From positions 316,001 to 380,000 of the forward strand of contig NZ_VAWB01000001.1 in the NCBI RefSeq assembly GCF_006148925.1: a stretch of 64,000 nt of DNA, written 5' to 3'. Origin of the DNA: Hyunsoonleella aestuarii (GTDB taxonomy: Bacteria > Bacteroidota > Bacteroidia > Flavobacteriales > Flavobacteriaceae). The notes below the pieces were generated by a model. That model was given only the letters and a program-made list of their open reading frames with translations. It made no database searches and had not been told where the DNA came from. This document shows positions 24,782 through 32,709 of the stretch, one piece after another. Numbering within the stretch: position 1 is the first letter of the stretch; each line of letters starts with the position of its first letter. The position numbers were made by a program, and so were the translations under genes.

Positions 24782-25780
24782 TTAATTATTCAAAATACGC
24801 CAAAGCATATCTTTTAATTCTTTCAGTCCTTGTTGCGCTACCGAAGATATAAATAAATACGGAATTGGTAATTCGTTATCTAACTCTGTCTGCAACTCAC
24901 TTTTCAACTCTTCATCAAGCATATCACATTTAGAAATGGCAATTATTCGTTCTTTATCCAACATTTCTGGATTATAGCGTCTTAGTTCATCCAGCAAAAT
25001 ATCATATTGTTTCTTAATATTATCGGCATCCGCAGGAATTAAAAACAGTAATACCGAATTACGTTCAATATGACGAAGAAAATAATATCCTAAACCCTTA
25101 CCTTCCGCAGCTCCTTCTATAATACCTGGAATATCTGCCATGACAAAGGTTTGAAATTCGCGATACTTTACAATTCCCAAATTAGGTTTTAGTGTTGTAA
25201 ACTCGTAATCTGCAATTTTTGGTTTCGCAGATGTAATCACTGACAGCAATGTAGATTTCCCCGCATTAGGAAAACCAACCAACCCAACATCAGCTAACAA
25301 TTTAAGCTCCATGGTAACATGCTTCTCTTCCATGGGCAAACCAGGTTGTGCATAACGCGGTGTTTGGTTTGTCGAACTTTTAAAATGCCAATTACCTAAT
25401 CCTCCTTTACCGCCTTCAACTAAGATTTTCTCTTCACCATCTTCAGTAATTTCGAAAAGTATATTATTGGTTTCGGTGTCTCTTATAACAGTGCCTAATG
25501 GTACATCAACATAAACATCTGCTCCATCGGCTCCAGTACTTCTACTTTTGCTACCATGTTCACCATGACCTGCTCGAATATGCTTTTTAAACTTTAGATG
25601 AAGAAGTGTCCAAAGATTAGATTTACCGCGAACTATTATATGCCCTCCTCGACCGCCATCTCCTCCATCGGGACCGCCTTTTTCAATATATTTTTCACGA
25701 TGTAAATGCGCCGAACCTTGCCCTCCTTTTCCAGAGCTAACAAACATCTTTACGTAGTCTACAAAATTCCCTTCAGTCAT
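24782..25780 (-). CDS. obgE: GTPase Obg
   Basis: A 332-residue essential ribosome-associated GTPase. The N-terminal Obg fold (about 1-158) is glycine-rich, with [22 protein letters not shown]. The G domain begins with G1 [11 protein letters not shown], then G3 [16 protein letters not shown] and G4 SKCDML. There is no long C-terminal OCT extension, as is usual in Bacteroidota. Obg works in 50S subunit maturation and stress signalling. The 68-base gap upstream separates it from the HPRT-adenylate kinase gene. Confidence 0.97.
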   Translation of the reverse strand: MTEGNFVDYVKMFVSSGKGGQGSAHLHREKYIEKGGPDGGDGGRGGHIIVRGKSNLWTLLHLKFKKHIRAGHGEHGSKSRSTGADGADVYVDVPLGTVIRDTETNNILFEITEDGEEKILVEGGKGGLGNWHFKSSTNQTPRYAQPGLPMEEKHVTMELKLLADVGLVGFPNAGKSTLLSVITSAKPKIADYEFTTLKPNLGIVKYREFQTFVMADIPGIIEGAAEGKGLGYYFLRHIERNSVLLFLIPADADNIKKQYDILLDELRRYNPEMLDKERIIAISKCDMLDEELKSELQTELDNELPIPYLFISSVAQQGLKELKDMLWRILNN

Positions 25781-25848
25781 TTTTTATGTTTATTTGTTTT
25801 TGTGTTGTTTAGTTGAGAATAAGTGTTCTAAACAACTAAACGAATAAA

Positions 25849-26958
25849 CTAAAGTTTGTCAATAACGCTGCTTAACCTAATCGTAATATCTTCAATACTC
25901 CCTACGCCATCGACACCATAATATTTGTCTTGAGCCGAATAATAGTCTTTAAGGATAGCCGTTTTATTGTAATATTCTTTAATTCTGTTTCTTATAATAG
26001 ATTCGTCAGCATCATCCGCCCTTCCACTCGATTTACCTCTTTCTAACAGGCGCTCAACCAAAATTTCATCATCAACTTCAAGGGCAATCATAGCATTAAT
26101 TTGAGAATCCTTACTATCCATTAAAGTATCAAGAGCATCTGCCTGAGCATTTGTTCTTGGAAATCCATCGAAAATAAACCCATTCGCATCGGCATTTTTT
26201 TCAACTTCAGCATTAAGCATGTCGATTGTTACTTGGTCTGGAACTAATTCACCTTTATCCATGTAAGATTTGGCTAACATCCCTAAAGCTGTTTCATTTT
26301 TTATGTTATATCTAAATACATCTCCGGTAGAAATATGAACTAAATTATATTTTTCTTTTAAAAAATTTGCCTGCGTTCCCTTTCCTGCTCCCGGAGGTCC
26401 AAATAGCACTAAGTTTGTCATGTGTTGCGTTTCTTTTATTTGATAAATTTCTGGCAAATCTCTTCCTAAATTATCATAGTCCAATCCATAGCCTACAATA
26501 AATTTATTCGGAATTTCTATACCAATGTAATGAAGTTTAAAATCTTTCTTATACGCATCTGGTTTATAAAATAAGGTCGCAATCTTTAAGGATTTCACCT
26601 TTTCGTTTTTAAAAATACGATGCACTTCAGCAAGTGTTTTTCCTGTATCTATTATATCTTCAAGAATAACAACCGTTCGACCCGTAAGATCCTGTGTTAA
26701 TCCTATTAAACGTTGAATATCCTCGGAAGACTTCACACCTTCATAAGAAGCTAACTTAATAAATGTTACTTCACAAGGTTTTGGATATTTTTTCACAAAA
26801 TCACTTACCACCATAAAAGACCCATTCAAAATCCCTATAAAAACCGGAATTTCATCTCCTAAGTCATTGGAAATTTGGGCTACCAATTTATCAATAGCTT
26901 TTTCTATTTCTTCGGCAGAAATAAATGGTTTAAAAATTTTATCGTGAAGCTTAATCAC
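25849..26958 (-). CDS. Fused hypoxanthine phosphoribosyltransferase-adenylate kinase
   Basis: One uninterrupted 369-residue frame holding two complete enzymes. Residues 1-179 are HPRT, with the PRPP loop VVILEDIIDTGKTL (97-110) and the C-terminal GYGLDYDNLGRDLPEIYQI. Residues 180-369 are adenylate kinase, starting at an in-frame Met (codon at 26419-26421) and giving the 190 residues usual for the free enzyme, with Walker A FGPPGAGKGTQ, DGFPRTNAQA and a short LID without zinc Cys. The junction has no linker beyond KETQH. It couples purine salvage to AMP phosphorylation. Internal initiation could also yield free adenylate kinase. Confidence 0.95.
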   Translation of the reverse strand: MIKLHDKIFKPFISAEEIEKAIDKLVAQISNDLGDEIPVFIGILNGSFMVVSDFVKKYPKPCEVTFIKLASYEGVKSSEDIQRLIGLTQDLTGRTVVILEDIIDTGKTLAEVHRIFKNEKVKSLKIATLFYKPDAYKKDFKLHYIGIEIPNKFIVGYGLDYDNLGRDLPEIYQIKETQHMTNLVLFGPPGAGKGTQANFLKEKYNLVHISTGDVFRYNIKNETALGMLAKSYMDKGELVPDQVTIDMLNAEVEKNADANGFIFDGFPRTNAQADALDTLMDSKDSQINAMIALEVDDEILVERLLERGKSSGRADDADESIIRNRIKEYYNKTAILKDYYSAQDKYYGVDGVGSIEDITIRLSSVIDKL

Positions 26959-27053
26959 TTACTTAAAGTTTTGAAAGATGCAAAGATAATCAATAGATTA
27001 AGGAATACCGATTTTTTGATTTAGGATTTCTAAAGTAATATGATATTAAAATG

Positions 27054-27061
27054 TATTTTTG
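27054..27061 (+). promoter_or_regulatory. TATTTTTG -7 element for purKE
   Basis: The octamer TATTTTTG fits TAnnTTTG and lies 36 bases before the purK start. I find no TTG at the proper -33 distance, so the support is the -7 box and position only. Confidence 0.45.
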
Positions 27062-27097
27062 CAAAAAGATTAATTGATTTAAGTTAAACAGGTCTTC

Positions 27098-28252
27098 ATG
27101 AACTATTTTTCATCTAATTTTAAGCTTGGAATTCTGGGTGGTGGGCAATTAGGCAAAATGTTACTATACAACACCCGAAAATTTGATATTCACACATCGG
27201 TTTTAGAGCCTAGTGCAGATGCGCCATGTAAAATTGCTTGCAACGAATTTCATATAGGTGATTTAATGGATTATGAAACAGTTGTTAACTTTGGAAAAGA
27301 TGTTGATGTCTTAACTTTTGAAATTGAAAATGTAAATGTTGATGCCCTAGAAACATTAGAAAAAAGAGGGATAAAAGTATTTCCTTCTTCGAGAAATTTA
27401 CGAGTCATTCAAAATAAAGCAACGCAGAAACTTTTTTATAGGGATCATGAAATCCCTACATCAGCATTTTCTCGTTTTGCCTATCTATCTGAAATTGAAG
27501 ACGCCATTGAAAATGGTGGGTTAGAATTTCCATTTGTATGGAAAGCTGCTCAATTTGGTTATGATGGTAATGGCGTTAAAGTTGTAAAACATCTTTCGGA
27601 TTTAGAAGGTTTACCGAATGGAGAATGTATTGCGGAAGAGTTAGTTAATTTTAAAAATGAATTGGCAGTTATTGTGGCTAGAAATGAAGTTGGAGAAGTA
27701 AAAACATATCCAGTAGTTGAAATGGAATTTCACGCTGAAGCAAATCAAGTTGAATATGTTATTTGCCCTGCAAGAATAGATGATGAAATTGCAGAAAAAG
27801 CCCAAAATGTTGCTTTAAAAGTTTCTAAAGCATTTAATCATGTTGGATTATTAGCAGTTGAAATGTTTCAAACACATGATGGAGACGTTTTAGTTAATGA
27901 AGTGGCCCCGAGACCGCATAACTCTGGTCACCAAACTATTGAAGCAAGTTACACCTCCCAGTTTGAACAGCATCTAAGAGCTATATTGAATTTACCGTTG
28001 GGGCGTACAGATAGCAAAGTGGGTGGTATTATGGTTAATTTGGTTGGCGCCGAAGGGCATCATGGAAATGTTGTCTATCAAAACATAGAGACAATAATGA
28101 ATATGGATGGTGTAACCCCTCATATTTATGGTAAAAAAAACACAAGACCTTTTAGAAAAATGGGTCATGTTACTATTGTAAATGAAGATTTAAATAAAGC
28201 GCGTCGTATTGCGGCAGAAGTTAAGAAAGCTATTAAAGTAATAAGTGAATAA
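27098..28252 (+). CDS. purK: 5-(carboxyamino)imidazole ribonucleotide synthase
   Basis: A 384-residue ATP-grasp enzyme that carboxylates AIR to N5-CAIR using ATP and bicarbonate in purine synthesis. It starts KLGILGGGQLGKMLLYNTRK. The ATP-grasp domain has WKAAQFGYDGNGVKVV and the metal-binding VNEVAPRPHNSGHQTIEAS, and the C-terminal lid contains NLVGAEGHHGNV. Length is normal. purE follows after 2 bases, forming the usual purKE pair. The gene diverges from the HPRT-adenylate kinase gene, grouping purine synthesis with salvage. Confidence 0.97.
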   Translation: MNYFSSNFKLGILGGGQLGKMLLYNTRKFDIHTSVLEPSADAPCKIACNEFHIGDLMDYETVVNFGKDVDVLTFEIENVNVDALETLEKRGIKVFPSSRNLRVIQNKATQKLFYRDHEIPTSAFSRFAYLSEIEDAIENGGLEFPFVWKAAQFGYDGNGVKVVKHLSDLEGLPNGECIAEELVNFKNELAVIVARNEVGEVKTYPVVEMEFHAEANQVEYVICPARIDDEIAEKAQNVALKVSKAFNHVGLLAVEMFQTHDGDVLVNEVAPRPHNSGHQTIEASYTSQFEQHLRAILNLPLGRTDSKVGGIMVNLVGAEGHHGNVVYQNIETIMNMDGVTPHIYGKKNTRPFRKMGHVTIVNEDLNKARRIAAEVKKAIKVISE

Positions 28253-28254
28253 TT

Positions 28255-28734
28255 ATGAGTAAAGTTGGCGTTATTATGGGAAGTAAAAGTGATCTTCCCA
28301 TTATGCAAGATGCAATAGACATCTTAAAAGGATTTGATATAGAAGTAGAAGTTGATATTGTTTCTGCACACCGCACACCTGAAAAACTATTTGATTATGG
28401 CAAAAATGCACATACAAGAGGTTTTTCTGTTATAATTGCTGGTGCTGGAGGAGCAGCCCACCTACCTGGAATGATTGCTTCCTTATCACCGCTGCCAGTA
28501 ATTGGCGTTCCAGTAAAAAGCAGCAATTCTATTGATGGATGGGATTCTATACTATCTATTTTACAAATGCCTGGTGGGGTCCCCGTAGCAACTGTAGCCC
28601 TTAATGGTGCAAAAAATGCAGGAATTCTTGGTGCTCAAATAATTGGATCAAGTGATAAATGTGTGCTTGATAAAGTTATTGCTTACAAAGAAGGCTTAAA
28701 AATAAAAGTTATCGAGTCCGCAAAGGATCTTTAA
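28255..28734 (+). CDS. purE: 5-(carboxyamino)imidazole ribonucleotide mutase
   Basis: A 159-residue class I PurE that converts N5-CAIR to CAIR. The signature MGSKSDLPIMQDA, the SAHRTPE loop and GAGGAAHLPGMIAS are all present. It directly follows purK, whose product it uses. An inverted repeat lies 7 bases behind the stop. Confidence 0.97.
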   Translation: MSKVGVIMGSKSDLPIMQDAIDILKGFDIEVEVDIVSAHRTPEKLFDYGKNAHTRGFSVIIAGAGGAAHLPGMIASLSPLPVIGVPVKSSNSIDGWDSILSILQMPGGVPVATVALNGAKNAGILGAQIIGSSDKCVLDKVIAYKEGLKIKVIESAKDL

Positions 28735-28740
28735 ATAAAA

Positions 28741-28764
28741 AATCCTCGAATAAATTCGAGGATT
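28741..28764 (+). terminator. Hairpin after purE
   Basis: AATCCTCGAAT and ATTCGAGGATT form a perfect 11-bp stem with a 2-base loop 7 bases after the purE stop. The T run behind it is poor, so it may act as an RNA-stabilising hairpin as well as a weak terminator. Confidence 0.65.
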
Positions 28765-28828
28765 CTTAGCTATTAACAATAATTCCTGAGTTAGTCACTC
28801 CTATAATTATCGCGGCAAATATAATAAA

Positions 28829-28849
28829 ATTATGCTATGCGCGCATAAT
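28829..28849. promoter_or_regulatory. Nested palindrome upstream of the M3 peptidase
   Basis: ATTATGC-TATGCGC-GCATAAT is a 7-bp inverted repeat with a 7-base spacer, and inside it TATGCGCGCATA is itself a perfect 12-base palindrome. The GC-rich core stands out from the AT-rich gap, 31 bases before the ATG at 28880. A dimeric regulator could bind it, but none is indicated nearby. Confidence 0.4.
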
Positions 28850-28879
28850 ACAATTAAAATTTAACATATCCTCTTACTA

Positions 28880-30922
28880 ATGACAAAAAATCCATTATTA
28901 GAACCATTCAACACGGCATATAATACAGCTCCTTTTTCTAAAATTAATGATGAGCATTTTCTACCTGCATTTAAAAACGCTATTGCAAAAGCAAAGGCTG
29001 AAATTGATGATATAGTGAATAGTCCAGAAGCAGCAACATTTCAAAACACAATTGAAGCACTTGATTTTTCTGGAGAACAATTAGATAGGATCTCAAGTAT
29101 TTTCTTTAACTTAAATTCTGCCGAAACGAATGAAACCATTCAAAAAATAGCACAAGAAGTATCACCTCTACTTTCAGAATTTAGTAACGACATTACGTTG
29201 AATGAAGATTTGTTTAAACGTGTTAAAGCCGTTTATAATTCGAAAGATGAACTAAATCTAACAACCGAACAACAAACATTATTAGATAAGAAATACAAAA
29301 GTTTTTCTCGCAATGGTGCTAATTTAATTCAAGATAAAAAAGAAAAACTAAGAGAAATTGATAAAATTTTGAGTCAACTAAAACTAAAATTTGGCGAGAA
29401 TGTTTTAGCTGAAACTAATAAGTTTGAAATGCTCATTACAAAGGAATCTGATTTATCTGGGCTACCTGATGGCGCCAAAGAAGCTGCATTGCAACTTGCA
29501 GAATCCAAAAAGAAAGAAGGCTGGTTATTTACTTTAGACTACCCAAGTTATATTCCTTTTGTAACCTATGCTGATAATCGTGAATTACGAAAAAATATTA
29601 CCCTTGCAGCCGGAAGCAAATCATTTAAAGGAGACGATTTAGACAACCAAAATATTGTACTTGAAATAGTAAAACTTAGACACGAACGAGCAACCCTTTT
29701 AGGCTACAAAACCCATGCTCATTTTGTTTTAGAAGAGCGTATGGCAGAGACCCCAAAAAATGTTCTCAATTTTTCAAACGAATTATTACTTAAAGCAAAA
29801 CCTGCCGCAGAGCGTGAATTTAAAAACTTAGGAAACTTCGCTAAAACACTAGATAATATTGAAAGATTAGAAAAATGGGATGGCTCTTATTATTCAGAAA
29901 AATTAAAACAGAAATTATTTAGTTTAGACGATGAGCTTCTAAAGCCTTATTTCAAGCTTGAAAATGTTATTAACGGCGCTTTTACAATAGCCAATAAGTT
30001 ATTCGATTTAAACTTTCAAGAAATTGATACTATTGATAAATATCATGAGGATGTCTTAACATATAAAGTTACGAATCCAAAAGGCGAATTGATTTCTATT
30101 TTTTATGCCGATTTCTTTCCGAGGTCTGGAAAACGTAATGGCGCATGGATGACCTCTTTTAAACCACAATACATCAAGAATGGAGAGAATAGCAGACCTC
30201 ATGTTTCCATTGTATGTAATTTCACAAAACCTACAAAAACAAAACCTTCTTTATTAACGTTTAATGAGGTAACCACACTCTTTCATGAATTTGGGCATGC
30301 ACTGCACGGCATGTTAGCAAATACGACCTACCCTAGTTTATCTGGGACAAGTGTCTATTGGGATTTTGTAGAATTACCAAGTCAAGTTATGGAAAATTGG
30401 TGCTACGAAAAAGAAGCTTTAGAGCTCTTTGCTAAACATTATGAAACTGGAGAAGTTATACCAATGGACTTGATTGATAAAATTAAGGCTTCTGCAACCT
30501 TTCATGAAGGCATGCAAACTTTAAGACAACTAAGTTTTGGTTTATTAGATATGAGCTGGCATGCTGGCGAGTCTCCAGAGGTAATAAAAAGTGTAAAAGC
30601 TTTTGAATCTGATGTTTTCAAAAACACCTCGCTTTACCCTGAAATCAAAGAAACTTGCATGAGTACAGCATTCTCACATATTTTCCAAGGCGGGTATTCC
30701 TCTGGATATTACAGCTACAAATGGGCCGAAGTTTTAGATGCCGATGCCTTTGAATATTTTAAAGAAAATGGTGTTTTCAACAAGACTATAGCCAATAAAT
30801 TTAAAGAGTGTGTTTTAAGCCAAGGTGGTACCGATAATCCTATGACTCTTTATAAACGTTTTAGAGGGCAAAAACCAAGACCAGAGGCATTATTAAAACG
30901 TGCGGGTTTAATTGAAGTATAG
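28880..30922 (+). CDS. M3-family metallopeptidase (Dcp/oligopeptidase A-like)
   Basis: A 680-residue zinc peptidase with no signal peptide, so probably cytoplasmic. The active site FHEFGHALHGM is at about 467-477 (HExxH), and the downstream third-ligand region GTSVYWDFVELPSQVMENW and the C-terminal FSHIFQGGYSSGYYSYKWAEVL are typical of M3A enzymes such as peptidyl-dipeptidase Dcp. It degrades short peptides. Length fits Dcp. The sigma factor gene begins 41 bases downstream from its own promoter. Confidence 0.94.
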   Translation: MTKNPLLEPFNTAYNTAPFSKINDEHFLPAFKNAIAKAKAEIDDIVNSPEAATFQNTIEALDFSGEQLDRISSIFFNLNSAETNETIQKIAQEVSPLLSEFSNDITLNEDLFKRVKAVYNSKDELNLTTEQQTLLDKKYKSFSRNGANLIQDKKEKLREIDKILSQLKLKFGENVLAETNKFEMLITKESDLSGLPDGAKEAALQLAESKKKEGWLFTLDYPSYIPFVTYADNRELRKNITLAAGSKSFKGDDLDNQNIVLEIVKLRHERATLLGYKTHAHFVLEERMAETPKNVLNFSNELLLKAKPAAEREFKNLGNFAKTLDNIERLEKWDGSYYSEKLKQKLFSLDDELLKPYFKLENVINGAFTIANKLFDLNFQEIDTIDKYHEDVLTYKVTNPKGELISIFYADFFPRSGKRNGAWMTSFKPQYIKNGENSRPHVSIVCNFTKPTKTKPSLLTFNEVTTLFHEFGHALHGMLANTTYPSLSGTSVYWDFVELPSQVMENWCYEKEALELFAKHYETGEVIPMDLIDKIKASATFHEGMQTLRQLSFGLLDMSWHAGESPEVIKSVKAFESDVFKNTSLYPEIKETCMSTAFSHIFQGGYSSGYYSYKWAEVLDADAFEYFKENGVFNKTIANKFKECVLSQGGTDNPMTLYKRFRGQKPRPEALLKRAGLIEV

Positions 30923-30940
30923 AAAATTTACTTATTTTTG
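30912..30940 (+). promoter_or_regulatory. Bacteroidota promoter for the sigma factor gene
   Basis: TTG (30912-30914), an 18-base spacer and TATTTTTG (30933-30940) match the -33/-7 consensus and lie 23 bases before the sigma gene start. The upstream half is inside the end of the M3 peptidase gene. Confidence 0.65.
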
Positions 30941-30963
30941 AAATTCAAAAAAAGAGCTAACCA

Positions 30964-31518
30964 ATGCCCGAACATAAAATTAATCCTAATAAGTGGATCG
31001 ATTTATATTCTGATTATCTTTTCAATTACACCATCACACGTGTAAGTGATAGAGAAATTGCTCAAGATTTAGTCCAAGATACTTTTTTAGCTGGATTAAA
31101 ATCTATGAAAAATTTCAAGGGCGAGGCAAGCGAGCGTACTTGGTTAATTTCTATCCTAAAGCGCAAAATCATAGATTATTATCGCAAGATTAATTCCACT
31201 AAAGGAAAAGCAGAAGTTAGGATAAATTACAGTACCGACTCAGAATCTGAAGGGGATTGGCTTGAAGAACGCGTTGCAGATCCATTTGATAAAACAGCTG
31301 AAGACACATTACAAAATAGTGAATTAGGAGATGCAATTCATAATTGTTTAGGTAAACTTCCGCAAAAACAAGCAGACGTTTTTAAAATGAAAACAATTTT
31401 AGGTTACGAAACCGAAGTTATTTGTAATGAACTAAATATTACAGCGTCTAACCTTTGGGTAATTATTCATAGAGCAAGAACTGCAATGGCTGATTGCCTA
31501 AAAGAAAATTGGTTTTAG
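30964..31518 (+). CDS. RNA polymerase sigma-70 family (ECF-type) sigma factor
   Basis: A 184-residue ECF-type sigma factor. Region 2 spans about 14-75, with EIAQDLVQDTFLAGLKSM and ASERTWLISILKRKIIDYYRK. A variable acidic linker follows (STDSESEGDWLEERVADPFDK). Region 4 (about 118-178) has LPQKQADVFKMKTILGYETEVICNEL and ITASNLWVIIHRARTAM as the helix-turn-helix. It redirects RNA polymerase in response to an unidentified signal. The next gene, 2 bases downstream, encodes a small Cys/His-rich protein, the usual position for an anti-sigma factor. Confidence 0.95.
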   Translation: MPEHKINPNKWIDLYSDYLFNYTITRVSDREIAQDLVQDTFLAGLKSMKNFKGEASERTWLISILKRKIIDYYRKINSTKGKAEVRINYSTDSESEGDWLEERVADPFDKTAEDTLQNSELGDAIHNCLGKLPQKQADVFKMKTILGYETEVICNELNITASNLWVIIHRARTAMADCLKENWF

Positions 31519-31520
31519 TT

Positions 31521-31781
31521 ATGAGTAAGTTTAAAATTACTATTCCTTGTGATGAAGCAAATCATGTTTGTGATAAAACACAATATAATAATGCCACCTT
31601 GTGGGAAAAAATAAAACTTAACATACATTTAATCTACTGCAGAGCTTGTAGAAAATACACCGCTAATAACTCGAAGCTTACAAAAGCAATAAAAAAATCT
31701 GATGTTGAGTGTTTGGACAAAACATCTAAAGACTTAATGAAAAGAGATTTCGAAAAAGCTCTGAAAGAAGTTGCTAATTAA
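31521..31781 (+). CDS. Small putative zinc-binding anti-sigma-like protein
   Basis: An 86-residue protein starting at ATG 31521; an in-frame upstream extension to 31494 lies inside the sigma gene and is unlikely. Cys and His residues are arranged as CDEANHVCDKTQY and HLIYCRACRKY, resembling the zinc-binding anti-sigma fold (zf-HC2-like) reduced to its cytoplasmic part. No transmembrane segment follows, unlike many anti-sigmas, so it would be soluble. Placement 2 bases behind the ECF sigma gene supports a role in controlling it. The 3' end overlaps the convergent membrane-protein gene by 8 bases. Confidence 0.8.
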   Translation: MSKFKITIPCDEANHVCDKTQYNNATLWEKIKLNIHLIYCRACRKYTANNSKLTKAIKKSDVECLDKTSKDLMKRDFEKALKEVAN

Positions 31782-32589
31782 ATATTAAAATTAGCATTAA
31801 CCATAATATGGGTATTCCTTCGACCCAAAAAGAACTATAATATTTATTTTGTTCCACTTTACTGAATTGCACTAATAAGCCAGTTATTAAGGCTACAATA
31901 AACATTACAAGAATGTGATTTTCGGCGGTTGAATCTTTAAAAAACTCCAAGAAAAACAAGCTCATTAGAATCAACAAACCAAGAAGCTTTGTTTTTTTTA
32001 AACCAAGCTTTTGAGGAATTGTAGACAATTCATTAGAATCAAACTTCAAATCTCTAATTTCAAATGGCAACATCAGTGCAATAACCAATAAAAAGCGTTG
32101 AATCCCAAGTATTATAACATCCAAATTAATCTTATAGTCTAAAGTAATCAAAGGAAGAAACACTGTAACACTAACCCAGACTAAAGCAATGATATAAACT
32201 TTTAAGCCGCCAATCGTTCTTAAAGTTTGCGATTTTGAAAAAAACGGAATCGCATAAAAAAAAGTTAGTAACATTAATAATACAATGAAAGTAAGTGCTT
32301 TTAAAGTTAATTGTGCTGCATAAAAGCACATGAGAATGAAACAAACAAAAGATAATATTTGAATAAATTTTAACCAATTGGCTAATTGTCTATGATGAAA
32401 CTTCGCAATTGCAAAATACTTAACAAAATTATAGCCAGTTATCGAAGCATAAAACACAAAATAAAGTACAGATTCTGTATAACTTAAATCGAATGAAAGT
32501 AAGGTAATCCATGCTAATGAAAATACCGATAAAGCCACGTGAATACTACTATTAATGTAAAAATTAAAAAGCTTCCTTAAAAAACGCAT
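31774..32589 (-). CDS. UbiA-like polytopic membrane protein
   Basis: I chose ATG at 32589, giving 271 residues beginning MRFLRKLFNFYINSS; the longer open frame to 32763 runs over the gcvP start and is not protein-like. There are seven to nine hydrophobic segments. The loop EIRDLKFDSNELSTIPQKLG resembles the second Asp-rich motif of UbiA prenyltransferases, but the first NxxxDxxxD motif is replaced by GYNFVKYFAIAKFHHRQ, so prenyltransferase activity is doubtful. Homologues of unknown function lie next to gcvP in other flavobacteria. It is divergent from gcvP with a 120-base gap. Confidence 0.78.
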   Translation of the reverse strand: MRFLRKLFNFYINSSIHVALSVFSLAWITLLSFDLSYTESVLYFVFYASITGYNFVKYFAIAKFHHRQLANWLKFIQILSFVCFILMCFYAAQLTLKALTFIVLLMLLTFFYAIPFFSKSQTLRTIGGLKVYIIALVWVSVTVFLPLITLDYKINLDVIILGIQRFLLVIALMLPFEIRDLKFDSNELSTIPQKLGLKKTKLLGLLILMSLFFLEFFKDSTAENHILVMFIVALITGLLVQFSKVEQNKYYSSFWVEGIPILWLMLILIFN

Positions 32590-32675
32590 AAAACAAAAGT
32601 AGTTAAAGTGTTGATAACGTTTGCGAATAGTTAAAAACTTTCCATTTCGCTCAATAAAACACACTAAATATTGCG

Positions 32676-32683
32676 TATTTTTG
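32676..32683 (+). promoter_or_regulatory. TATTTTTG -7 element for gcvP
   Basis: TATTTTTG matches TAnnTTTG and lies 26 bases upstream of the gcvP start. No well-spaced -33 TTG is seen. Confidence 0.45.
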
Positions 32684-32709
32684 CGAATTATATAAAAAAT
32701 CGTTGCTAG

